Assembly (NCBI RefSeq): GCF_037044555.1
Contig: NZ_CP146275.1
Location: forward strand, 3,142,501 to 3,206,500
DNA length: 64,000 nt
Direction of reading: 5' to 3'
Source: Pelagibacterium nitratireducens
GTDB lineage: Bacteria > Pseudomonadota > Alphaproteobacteria > Rhizobiales > Devosiaceae
Part shown: positions 50,839 through 58,883 of the stretch, in pieces
How positions within the stretch are numbered: position 1 is the stretch's first letter
Layout of the letters: each line of letters opens with the position of its first letter
The notes under the pieces: generated by a model
The model's database searches: none
Told to the model about the DNA's origin: nothing
Seen by the model: only the letters and a program-made list of their open reading frames with translations
Position numbers and translations under genes: made by a program

Positions 50839-51681
50839 TTACCGGGATTGGGAGAGCGGATCGAGCCGGTCGCGCAGCCAATCGCCCAGAATGCTCATCG
50901 ACAGGGTCGTGAGAAAAATCACGCTGCCGGGAAACACGGCAATCCACCACGCATTGAGAAGAAAATTGCGCCCCTGTCCCAGCATCAGCCCCAGGCTCGT
51001 GTTGGGCGGCTGCACGCCCAGGCCGAGAAAGCTGAGGCCGGTTTCAAGCAGCACGGTCGCCGGGAAATTGAGCGTGAGCTGAACGATCAGCGCACTGCCG
51101 ATGTTGGGCAGAATGTGGCGCAGATAGATCGTTGACTGGCTGAGCTCGAGCCCCTGCAGCGCCATGACGTAGTTCTGCTCTTTGGCGCTCAGCACCATGC
51201 CGCGCGTCAGGCGGGCATAGACTTCCCATCCTGCCAGCCCCACCAGCAGGAGGAATATCCACAGTCCACTCCCCGCGATTGCCATGAAGAACAGGACGAG
51301 GATGATGAAGGGAACAGCCGCCTGAAAGTCGACGGCCGCCATGATGATCTGATCGACCGGACCGCGAAAATGAGCGGCCACAAACCCCAGCAGCGTGCCG
51401 ACGACGGCGCCGACCATGGTGCCGAGCGCTGCGATCAGAAGGCTTGTCCTCAGGCCGAAAAGAATGCGCGACAGCACGTCGCGCCCGATCTCGTCGGTTC
51501 CAAGCACATGGTCCCAGCCGCCACCAGCAAGAAGAGGCGGCTGGAGGCGCGCGAGAATATCGGTGTCGCGATAATCATAGGGCGCCAGAAAATCGGCACC
51601 CAGTCCCAGAACGATGAGCGCGACAAGGAAGATCAGGGCCAGCTGCGTTGTCAAAGGCATGTTGTAAAAGAGCTTTTTCAT
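50839..51681 (-). CDS. Dipeptide-type ABC transporter permease, DppC-like (LysR module)
   Basis: The 280-residue membrane protein has the DppC marker segment HVLGTDEIGRDVLSRILFGLRTSL and the EAA-like loop GLELSQSTIYLRHILPNIGSALIVQL, with an N-terminal span and five further spans. The ATG at 51681 overlaps the DppB stop (ATGA); an extra nine-residue extension is in frame but unlikely. It is the last gene of the minus-strand operon binding protein-DppB-DppC. Confidence 0.92.
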   Translation of the reverse strand: MKKLFYNMPLTTQLALIFLVALIVLGLGADFLAPYDYRDTDILARLQPPLLAGGGWDHVLGTDEIGRDVLSRILFGLRTSLLIAALGTMVGAVVGTLLGFVAAHFRGPVDQIIMAAVDFQAAVPFIILVLFFMAIAGSGLWIFLLLVGLAGWEVYARLTRGMVLSAKEQNYVMALQGLELSQSTIYLRHILPNIGSALIVQLTLNFPATVLLETGLSFLGLGVQPPNTSLGLMLGQGRNFLLNAWWIAVFPGSVIFLTTLSMSILGDWLRDRLDPLSQSR

Positions 51682-52598
51682 GATTTGCGCAGCCGCGGAT
51701 CGAGCCATCCATAGGCGATGTCGACGGCAAGGTTGGCGAGGACCATTGTGGTGGCGGTGGCAAGGACGATGATCTGAACGACGGCGAGGTCGCGGCTCAT
51801 GACCGATTCAGCCAATAGCCGGCCGATGCCGGGCCAGGCAAAGACGGTCTCGACAATTATGGCCCCAGCCACCAGATCGCCCAGCCGCAAACCCAGGATT
51901 GTCACCAGCGGGATCGAGGCGTTGGGCAGTGCATGCAGGATCGTCCGTCGCTGTGGGCGGATGCCGCGGGCCCGGGCTGCCAGCATATAGGGTTGATTGA
52001 GAACATCGAGCATGCAGGAGCGCGCGAAACGTGCGATGGCGCCGGCGCTTGACAGGCCCAATGTCATCACGGGCAGGATGAGATGAAGAAGCGAGCCGCT
52101 TCCAAAAGTGGGAAGCCAGCGCAGATGGAGCGAGAACAACAGGATGAACAGAATGCCGAGAAAGAAGTTCGGCATCGAAAAGGCCATGACCGACAGTGAC
52201 ATGACGAACCGATCGAGCGCGGTATTGTGGCGCAGCGCTGCGATGATCCCCAGCGGCAGGCCAATGGCGATGCTGAGTGCAAGGCTGGTAAGCCCCAGCA
52301 CAATTGTGGCCGGCAGACGTTCGAGAAAAAGTTCGGCCGCAGGCATCCCGGTCACGATGGAGTATCCGAATTCGCCCTGGAAAATGCCACTCAGAAAGGC
52401 GAACAACTGCTCGTAGAGTGGCCGATCCAGGCCCCAGCGTTCACGCATGCGCTCGATCTGGAGCGGATCGGCATCGGGCCCGGCGATGATGGCGATTGGG
52501 TCACCCGACAGCCGGACCATAAAGAACACGGCGACGGCCACGACCAGAAGGGTAATGCCCATGCGCATCGCGCGGGCGGCAACAGGGTGGGCTTTCAC
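51678..52598 (-). CDS. Dipeptide-type ABC transporter permease, DppB-like (LysR module)
   Basis: A 306-residue membrane protein with RMGITLLVVAVAVFFMVRLSGDPIAIIAG, RERWGLDRPLYEQLFAFLSGIFQGEFGYSI and the transport loop RGIRPQRRTILHALPNASIPLVTILG. Six spans. It is preceded by the family 5 binding-protein gene (59-base gap) and overlaps the DppC-like gene by four bases. Confidence 0.92.
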   Translation of the reverse strand: MKAHPVAARAMRMGITLLVVAVAVFFMVRLSGDPIAIIAGPDADPLQIERMRERWGLDRPLYEQLFAFLSGIFQGEFGYSIVTGMPAAELFLERLPATIVLGLTSLALSIAIGLPLGIIAALRHNTALDRFVMSLSVMAFSMPNFFLGILFILLFSLHLRWLPTFGSGSLLHLILPVMTLGLSSAGAIARFARSCMLDVLNQPYMLAARARGIRPQRRTILHALPNASIPLVTILGLRLGDLVAGAIIVETVFAWPGIGRLLAESVMSRDLAVVQIIVLATATTMVLANLAVDIAYGWLDPRLRKS

Positions 52599-52657
52599 AA
52601 GTCCGAACTCCCGGAAATTGAGGCGGATGGCACAGACGCGCCACCCGCCGCTGATCC

Positions 52658-54223
52658 TTATTCGAAAGAGAGATTGTTGGGGCCCAGATCCATCATCCAG
52701 AAAGAATAGGGCTGCCAGTCAATGCCTTCTCGGACACCGAAATATTCGACGTGCTGGAACAATTCCATTTGCGGGGCCTCCGCCTCGACGATATCGAGCG
52801 CTTCGTTGAAATAGGCGACACGCTCATCGGCATCGAGAGTGGTGTTGAGCAGATCGTGCAATTCAAGCAAGTGCGCGGGCGGGGTCCAGGTGTACCGGAA
52901 ATCGTCAGGGTTGGTGCGGATCGAGGTGGCGCCCCAGGCATTGATCATGGGATGGGTGAGATCGGGCATCTGCATGCCGTTCGACCAGGCGCGCATATGC
53001 CATACCCCCTCGACCAGCGCTCCACCGCCCTCGGTCGAGGACTCGATGGTCACGTTGATCCCCGCGTCGCGCCACATCTGCTGGAGCACCTGGGCGACTT
53101 CGAGGTAGTTGGTGTAATACCCGCCATTGATGCGGAAGATGAGGTCTTCACCATTGTAGTCCGAAGCCTCAAGAAGCCGCGCGGCTTCTTGCGGATCGTA
53201 GTGGGCCGCCTCGCGGCCGGAAAAGATTTCCTCACCATGGCTGGGAAACACCAGCTCGGGTAGCACCTGGGAGTCGCCACCCCAAAGCGCTTCGACCACC
53301 GCCTGACGATCGACGGCATAGGCCATGGCGCGGCGCAGATTGGCATCGTCCATGGGAGCCTGGACCGTGTTAAAGACAATCACGCGCGAATTGTCGATCA
53401 ACGCCGGCATGAGTTGCACGTTGCCGGCTTGTTCGAGCGTGCCCTTCTGGTCGGGAGAGATATCGGTGATCATGTCGAGTTCACCGGTCATCAGCCCGGC
53501 GATACGGGTCGACATCTCGGGAACTTCGAGGAAGGTGATCTCGCGGGCCGGCGGCAGGCCGCCCCAATACGCGTCGTTTGATTCAAGCCGGATGAATTCA
53601 CCCTGCCGCATTTCAGCAAGCTTGTAGGGACCGGTGCCGATGGGGGCGAGATTGAATTCTTCGGGACCGAGTTCGAGATAATAGTCTTTCGGTACGACCT
53701 TTCCCATGGTGGCGGTGAAGCGATAGGGAAAGATGGGATCAGGAGCGCTGGTGGTGAAGATAACCGTGTCCTCATCGACCACCTCGACAGCGGTGAAGTT
53801 GCCGAAATAGGTGGGGCCGACAGCAACGAGGCGGTCCGCGCCGAACACCCGTTCTTCGCCAAACGAGAAGGCGATGTCTTCCGCCGTCATCGGCGTTCCG
53901 TCGTGGAAGACCACGTCGGTGCGGATATCGACTTCCCATTCCTTGGGAGAGACATTGCGCCACTCGGTGGCCAGGGACGGAGCCAGTTCGGTCCCGTTGC
54001 CGTTGCCGTTGCCACCTTCCCAATAGGCGCGACGGATCAACTCGTCGAAAATCGAATAATTGACCCGCTGGCCGACATTGGAAATGTTGAGGCCGGGGCC
54101 GAAACCGGCGGGCAGGGACTGCACGCCGATGGTAAGGGTTGGACGATCGTCCTGGGCGGCGGCGGGTGCCGCCATCGCCAGAATCGCGGCCGATACCATG
54201 ACCACCCTTTTGAGGACTGTCAT
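52658..54223 (-). CDS. Periplasmic family 5 solute-binding protein (LysR module)
   Basis: A 521-residue protein with a signal peptide (ending AAPAAAQD near residue 23) and family 5 features: LPAGFGPGLNISNVGQRVNYSIFDELIRR, LATEWRNVSPKEWEVDIRTDVVFHDGTPMTAEDIAFSF, APIGTGPYKLAEM and a C-terminal lobe with YFNEALDIVEAEAPQMELFQHVEYFGVRE. It binds the importer substrate, which could be a phosphodiester, phosphonate or peptide. Its promoter carries the third LysR-module operator, and its ATPases are on the opposite strand in the convergent operon, so both halves must be co-regulated. Confidence 0.92.
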   Translation of the reverse strand: MTVLKRVVMVSAAILAMAAPAAAQDDRPTLTIGVQSLPAGFGPGLNISNVGQRVNYSIFDELIRRAYWEGGNGNGNGTELAPSLATEWRNVSPKEWEVDIRTDVVFHDGTPMTAEDIAFSFGEERVFGADRLVAVGPTYFGNFTAVEVVDEDTVIFTTSAPDPIFPYRFTATMGKVVPKDYYLELGPEEFNLAPIGTGPYKLAEMRQGEFIRLESNDAYWGGLPPAREITFLEVPEMSTRIAGLMTGELDMITDISPDQKGTLEQAGNVQLMPALIDNSRVIVFNTVQAPMDDANLRRAMAYAVDRQAVVEALWGGDSQVLPELVFPSHGEEIFSGREAAHYDPQEAARLLEASDYNGEDLIFRINGGYYTNYLEVAQVLQQMWRDAGINVTIESSTEGGGALVEGVWHMRAWSNGMQMPDLTHPMINAWGATSIRTNPDDFRYTWTPPAHLLELHDLLNTTLDADERVAYFNEALDIVEAEAPQMELFQHVEYFGVREGIDWQPYSFWMMDLGPNNLSFE

Positions 54224-54313
54224 ATTGCTCTCCGTTCGTGAATAACTTGCTCACGACCTCGGGGGTCGTCGCCGGGGACGTTAGGGAGAGGCAATAAACG
54301 GGCAATGACACAA

Positions 54314-54330
54314 TATTAACACGGCTAATA
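54314..54330. promoter_or_regulatory. LysR-module operator, copy 3
   Basis: TATTAACACGGCTAATA; on the other strand TATTAGCCGTGTTAATA. It lies 91 bases upstream of the family 5 binding-protein start in the divergent region shared with the LacI-family gene. Confidence 0.72.
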
Positions 54331-54469
54331 CCCGCGTAAGGCAGGCGCCATTTCCAATGCCGGCGAAGTCGCCGATTGCCGGGCCGAATGCTTCCATGCT
54401 CCCTCAATCAGCTCCCATGCCGCGAGATGGCGATCCATTTTTCGGGCGCGTCTTTACAGGTGCAAATCC

Positions 54470-54489
54470 GTTTGGTAACGTTCCCAAAA
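54470..54489. promoter_or_regulatory. LacI-module operator, copy 1 (lacI promoter)
   Basis: GTTTGGTAACGTTCCCAAAA matches the perfect palindrome at 55620 in 18 of 20 positions. It lies 32 bases upstream of the LacI-family start, consistent with autorepression. Confidence 0.8.
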
Positions 54490-54520
54490 ATGGGAGGAAG
54501 CGGCTAAGCCGCATCAAGGC

Positions 54521-55576
54521 ATGACCACGCGCCGGAACAAGCAGCCGACGATCATAGACATTGCGGAAGTGGCGGGTGTTTCCAAGAGCACCGTCGCGCG
54601 CGCCCTGTCGGGGTCGCCCCATATCGGGGAAAAGACGCGAGAACGGGTGCTTACCGCCGTGCGGGCGCTGGGCTATGAGCGCAACCATCTTGCCCATTCG
54701 CTGCGCTCGGGAAAGACCGGGCTGATCGGCCTGGTCATCCCCGATATTGCCAACCCGTTCTGGGCCGAAGTGGCACGCGGCGCTCAGGATGCCGCAGCGG
54801 CCAGCGGCGCTTCACTTTTGATTTTCAGCTCCGACTGGGACCCCGAGCGCGAGGCGCATCATTTGCGCGCCTTGCGCCAGGCGCGTGTCGACGGGGCCAT
54901 CGTCAATCCGGTTGCCGACAATGTGGACGGGCTGGGCCGGTTCGGCCTCCCGGTTGTGCTTATCGGGTCGAGCGCCGAGCGGTTTCCCGAGCTCTCGAGC
55001 GTGGGCAGCGATATCGCACAAGGCGTTGCTCTGGGCCTCGATCACCTTGCCAGCCTCGATCATCACCGCCCGGCGCTTCTGGTTGGCTCGGCAAACCGTT
55101 TGGCCCGCGTGCGCTTCATGCGCGTGGTTCACGACTATTGCATTGGCCACGATATCGATCCGGCAACGCTGGTGATCGAAGAAGGCAGTTATACAGTCGA
55201 ATCGGGGCGCGCGGCGATGCTGCGCCTGCTGGAACGCGACCCGAAGGCGGCCCGGTGCGTCTTTGCCGCAAACGATCTGATGGCACTCGGCGCCCTGCTG
55301 GCCGTGCGCGAAGCCGGACTGCGCTGTCCCAACGACGTATCGATCCTGGGCTTTGACGGCATTCCCGCGGCCGCCTTTTCAGATCCCGGTCTGACCACCA
55401 TCGAAAAGCCGGCCCGCGCCATCGGCGTCGAGGGCATGCATCTGCTGGCCGAAACCATCGAAGGCAAACTCGAGCATCGGCGTGTCCTGCTGGACTGCGC
55501 GCTCACTTCACGCGGATCGCTGGCCCATAACAGCGACCTCGGTCCGACCCGCCTGATGGCCGTGGGGAGCAACTAG
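54521..55576 (+). CDS. LacI-family repressor
   Basis: A 351-residue LacI/GalR protein: N-terminal TIIDIAEVAGVSKSTVARALSGSPHIGEKTRERVLTAVRALGYERNHLAHSLRSGKTGLIGLVIPDIANPFW covers the helix-turn-helix, the hinge helix and the start of the sugar-binding domain. The C-terminal domain has VFAANDLMALGALLAVREAGLRCPNDVSILGFDGIPAAAFSDPGLTTIEKP. It should bind its palindromes at 54470 and 55620, 1.15 kb apart, which allows looping, and be released by a sugar-like inducer. It is co-directional with the importer operon; its stop lies two bases before the first permease start. Confidence 0.93.
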   Translation: MTTRRNKQPTIIDIAEVAGVSKSTVARALSGSPHIGEKTRERVLTAVRALGYERNHLAHSLRSGKTGLIGLVIPDIANPFWAEVARGAQDAAAASGASLLIFSSDWDPEREAHHLRALRQARVDGAIVNPVADNVDGLGRFGLPVVLIGSSAERFPELSSVGSDIAQGVALGLDHLASLDHHRPALLVGSANRLARVRFMRVVHDYCIGHDIDPATLVIEEGSYTVESGRAAMLRLLERDPKAARCVFAANDLMALGALLAVREAGLRCPNDVSILGFDGIPAAAFSDPGLTTIEKPARAIGVEGMHLLAETIEGKLEHRRVLLDCALTSRGSLAHNSDLGPTRLMAVGSN

Positions 55577-55578
55577 CC

Positions 55579-56556
55579 ATGAGCCTTGACGAAAAAGAGC
55601 TGGCTTCAACAGTTTCTAATTTTGGGAACGTTCCCAAAAGCGCAAAACGTGTTTCACGGCGAGCTGCGTTGGGCTTCAAGCTCCAGGCCTGGTGGCCCTA
55701 CTACGCTATGATGGCTCCGGGCATCGTCTATTTTCTGGTGTTTCACTATTTCCCCATCTACCAGGCCAAGCTCGCCTTCGAGGATTTCCGGATTTTCGGC
55801 GACAACCTGTTCGTGGGCTTCAAACACTTCGACACATTGTTCGACTCTCCGGCCTTTTTTCAGGTTCTCGCCAACACGCTGATCATCTCGGCCATGAAGA
55901 TGGTTTTCGTCTTCCCCGTGCCCATCTTCATTGCGCTGTTCATCAACGAGGTGCGCAGCACCAATTTGCGCCGTTTCATTCAGTCGGCGATCTATCTGCC
56001 CCACTTTCTGTCATGGGTGGTGATCGCCGGCATCTTCATCGCAGCGCTCTCGCCGTCGAGCGGTGTCGTCAACGATATCGGGCAGGCACTCGGCTTTGCG
56101 CCGCGGTCGTTCATGACCGAGTCCGGCTCCATTCGCTGGGTCATCGTGTTTTCCGAAATGTGGCGCACGGCGGGCTGGGATTCGCTGCTCTATTTCGCTG
56201 CGATCATGGCCATCGACCCCCAGCTTTATGATGCTGCGGAAATGGACGGGGCCAATCGCTGGCAAAAGATCGTGCACGTCACCCTGCCCGGCATCACCCC
56301 GACCATCGCGACCCTGTTCATCCTCAATGTCGGCCTGTTCATGAATGCGGGGTTTGACCAGGTCTTCAACCTCTCCAACGACGCCATCCGCGACCAGATC
56401 GATATCATCGACACTTATGTCTATCGGATCGGCCTGCAGTCGGGTCAGTTCTCGCTGGCGACAGCGGCGGGCCTGTTCAAGGGGGTCATCGGCATGGTGC
56501 TGATCGTTGCCGCGCACACCATTTCCAAGCGCCTGACCGGCAAGGGAGTGTGGTAA
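55579..56556 (+). CDS. Sugar-type ABC importer permease (LplB-like), with an operator inside its 5-prime end
   Basis: The 325-residue membrane protein has a long cytoplasmic N-terminus, then AWWPYYAMMAPGIVYFLVFHYFPIYQAKLAFEDF, six spans and the EAA loop LYDAAEMDGANRWQKIVHVTLPGITPTI. It belongs to the LplB-like permeases of oligosaccharide importers. Codons 14-20 (Asn-Phe-Gly-Asn-Val-Pro-Lys) are specified by the perfect palindrome TTTTGGGAACGTTCCCAAAA. The ATG at 55579 has GGGAGCAA upstream and follows the lacI stop closely, so it is a real start. A second start downstream of the palindrome (in-frame TTG at 55669 or ATG at 55705) cannot be excluded and would serve a separate mRNA made from a promoter near the operator. 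Confidence 0.9.
   Translation: MSLDEKELASTVSNFGNVPKSAKRVSRRAALGFKLQAWWPYYAMMAPGIVYFLVFHYFPIYQAKLAFEDFRIFGDNLFVGFKHFDTLFDSPAFFQVLANTLIISAMKMVFVFPVPIFIALFINEVRSTNLRRFIQSAIYLPHFLSWVVIAGIFIAALSPSSGVVNDIGQALGFAPRSFMTESGSIRWVIVFSEMWRTAGWDSLLYFAAIMAIDPQLYDAAEMDGANRWQKIVHVTLPGITPTIATLFILNVGLFMNAGFDQVFNLSNDAIRDQIDIIDTYVYRIGLQSGQFSLATAAGLFKGVIGMVLIVAAHTISKRLTGKGVW
55620..55639. promoter_or_regulatory. LacI-module operator, copy 2: 20-bp perfect palindrome within the permease gene
   Basis: TTTTGGGAACGTTCCCAAAA is fully self-complementary. It lies 41-60 bases inside the permease reading frame. The CG-centred GGGAACGTTCCC core is typical of LacI-family operators, and a two-mismatch copy precedes the lacI gene. 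Confidence 0.88.
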
Positions 56557-57452
56557 TGGCCAACGCCAATTCCACCCGTTTCGAGCGTCTCGAACAAACG
56601 ATCATCGTATCGAGCCTTTTGCTCATGGTGGTCGTGACGGTCCAGCCGATCCTCAATCTGCTCGCCATCTCATTTTCGGACTCCGCACAGGTGCCCGGAA
56701 TGAGTGGCCTCGCCGTTGTCCCGAGGGGATTTTCGCTCGATGTCTGGACGCTGCTGATCGCCAATCCCGAAGTCCAGCGGGGCTTGCTCAATTCGCTGTT
56801 CATCACGATCACCGGCACGATCCTCAACGTGACCTTTACGGCGCTGATGGCGTGGGCACTGTCGCGCCCACGGTTGCCGGGGCGCCGCATCCTGTTCGTT
56901 TTCGTGCTGGCCACCATCGTCTTCGAACCCGGCCTGATCCCCGACTATTTCGTGGTGCGCGAGTTGGGCCTGCTCAACACCTATTGGGCCGTCATTCTCT
57001 ATAAGCTCGTCAACGCCTGGTATCTGATCATCCTGATCCGGTTCTTTGAGGAAGTGCCCGGCGAGTTGCTCGAGGCGGCAGAACTCGATGGCGCCAATGC
57101 CTTCCAGACGCTGTGGAAAGTGGTGCTGCCGCTGACCATGCCGGCGCTGGCCACCATTACGCTGTTCTATCTCGTCTATCACTGGAACGAGTTCCTGCGC
57201 CCGATGATCTATCTCAACGATTCCAGCATGCATCCGCTGCAGGTCGTTTTGCGCAAGTTCGTTCTCGACGGCGACAAGTCCTCGATGGTGGGGCTTGCGG
57301 CCATGTCGAACTATCAGGGCGCGGCCCAGATCAGCACGCGGGCCCTCAATGCCGGCATGATCATGCTGACCATCCTGCCCATTCTGGCGGTCTATCCGCT
57401 GATCCTGAAATTCTTCACGAAGGGCACCATGAGCGGTGCCCTGAAGGGATAA
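56556..57452 (+). CDS. Sugar-type ABC importer permease (LplC/AraQ-like)
   Basis: A 298-residue membrane protein with PILNLLAISFSDSAQVPGMSGLAVVPRGFSLDVWTLL, NSLFITITGTILNVTFTALMAWALSRPRLPGRRILF and the EAA loop LLEAAELDGANAFQTLWKVVLPLTMPALA. The ATG at 56556 overlaps the TAA of the LplB-like gene by one base. It forms the channel with that subunit. The binding-protein gene follows after 33 bases with an AAGGAGGAGG ribosome site. Confidence 0.92.
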   Translation: MANANSTRFERLEQTIIVSSLLLMVVVTVQPILNLLAISFSDSAQVPGMSGLAVVPRGFSLDVWTLLIANPEVQRGLLNSLFITITGTILNVTFTALMAWALSRPRLPGRRILFVFVLATIVFEPGLIPDYFVVRELGLLNTYWAVILYKLVNAWYLIILIRFFEEVPGELLEAAELDGANAFQTLWKVVLPLTMPALATITLFYLVYHWNEFLRPMIYLNDSSMHPLQVVLRKFVLDGDKSSMVGLAAMSNYQGAAQISTRALNAGMIMLTILPILAVYPLILKFFTKGTMSGALKG

Positions 57453-57485
57453 CACAAGCAAAATTCCAACAAGGAGGAGGACCAG

Positions 57486-58883
57486 ATGCTTGCAAGACAC
57501 CTTATGACCACGGTCGCTGCCGTGGCGGCCACGCTGAGTTTGGGAGGCGGCGTTCTCGCGCAGGACACCCCGACCGTAACCATCATCGCGCACGACAACC
57601 CAGGCGATGCCGAGCTTTTCGAGCGTATCGAGGCGGGCATGGCCGACGCCGGAACACCGGTTAATATCGAACTGGTCGGGCTGCCCAGTTCGGGCTATGC
57701 CGACGCGCTCAGCCTGCGCCTTCTATCGGGTGAAATCCCCGACATCATCTACTTCCAGGGGGCCGATGCCGAATTTGCCAATCAAGGCATATTGGAGGAT
57801 CTGGGTCCGTGGATAGAGCAGTCGGAGCACATCCAGAACGCCATGTGGCCGCACAATGAAGCGCGCATGGAGAACTACCCCTACCTTCTCTACATCTTCC
57901 CGGCGCGGACAAAATCGGCAGTGATGCGCTCTGACTGGCTCGAACAGAGCGGGCTCGACGCACCGACAAATCTCGATGAATGGACCGCGTTCCTCACCGA
58001 GATGTCCCAGTCAGATTTCGACGGCAATGGCGAGCAGGACACGTACGGCATTCTGGCGCCGGACAACACCGCCGAACTCGATGCCATTTTCAACCAGTCG
58101 TTCGGTGTATCGGCGACCTGGCTCGAAGACGAAAACGGCGAGTGGATCCATTCGCGCGTGTCGGATGCAGAGCGCGACAAGCTGGCCTACTACCAGATGC
58201 TCTATGCCGAAGGCATTCTCGATCCCGAATATGTCACCTCGAACTGGGAAGTGAAGGAAGACAAATTCTATTCGGGCCGCGTTGCCGTGATCATGGGCAC
58301 CGCCGGTCCGGTGGTCGAAATCTACAAAACCAAGATGGCCGAGGCCAATCCGGGCGCCGATCTCGCCCTGCTCGATCCTCCCGACGGGCTTGAAGCGGTC
58401 AACGTGGCCAAGGAAGACCGTGGTTACGCCATCCACGCCATGAGCGAGAACAAGGAAGCCGCTTTCGCGGTTCTCGATTTCCTCGCCAGTCCCGAAGGCC
58501 AGTTCATCGACCGCATGGGTGTCGAGGGTGAGCATTACACCCGCAACGGCGATAGTTTCGAAGTGCTGCCCGCCATGGGCGGCTGGTATCCGCGCTTCTG
58601 GACGGCAAACCCTGACTATTGGACGCCGCCCGTCCCCTTGCTGTCGGACGTGGCTCAGGGTTCGCTTGAGCAAGGCGCCGAATATTTTGTCGCCGACAAC
58701 GCCTTTGTCTGGCCCGCGGACCTCGCACCGAGTGTTGATGCGGCCGAACAATATTATCGCACCTCGGTGTTCCGCTTCGTTTCTGGTGAATGGTCGATGG
58801 ACCAGTGGGACCAGTATGTCGAGGGATGGTACGCCGCCGGAGGGCAGGCGATGACCGATCACGCAAGGACCGTTCTTCCATGA
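57486..58883 (+). CDS. Periplasmic family 1 solute-binding protein of the LacI module
   Basis: A 465-residue binding protein with signal peptide ending GGVLAQD near residue 26. Its body has VTIIAHDNPGDAELFERIEAGMADAG, LLSGEIPDIIYFQGADAEFANQGIL, ALSENKEAAFAVLDFLASPEGQFIDRMG-like repeats and a C-terminal segment WPADLAPSVDAAEQYYRTSVFRFV. It resembles LplA-type receptors for oligosaccharides or glycosides. Its last codon overlaps the first ADP-ribosylglycohydrolase gene (ATGA), which ties the hydrolases to the imported compound. The ligand is unknown. Confidence 0.9.
   Translation: MLARHLMTTVAAVAATLSLGGGVLAQDTPTVTIIAHDNPGDAELFERIEAGMADAGTPVNIELVGLPSSGYADALSLRLLSGEIPDIIYFQGADAEFANQGILEDLGPWIEQSEHIQNAMWPHNEARMENYPYLLYIFPARTKSAVMRSDWLEQSGLDAPTNLDEWTAFLTEMSQSDFDGNGEQDTYGILAPDNTAELDAIFNQSFGVSATWLEDENGEWIHSRVSDAERDKLAYYQMLYAEGILDPEYVTSNWEVKEDKFYSGRVAVIMGTAGPVVEIYKTKMAEANPGADLALLDPPDGLEAVNVAKEDRGYAIHAMSENKEAAFAVLDFLASPEGQFIDRMGVEGEHYTRNGDSFEVLPAMGGWYPRFWTANPDYWTPPVPLLSDVAQGSLEQGAEYFVADNAFVWPADLAPSVDAAEQYYRTSVFRFVSGEWSMDQWDQYVEGWYAAGGQAMTDHARTVLP

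Noticed and set aside
55579..55668. Removing the first 30 codons of the LplB-like permease because an operator lies there
   Set aside because: The ATG at 55579 has a good ribosome site and is tightly spaced to lacI; both starts remain possible, so the longer form is kept and the alternative noted.
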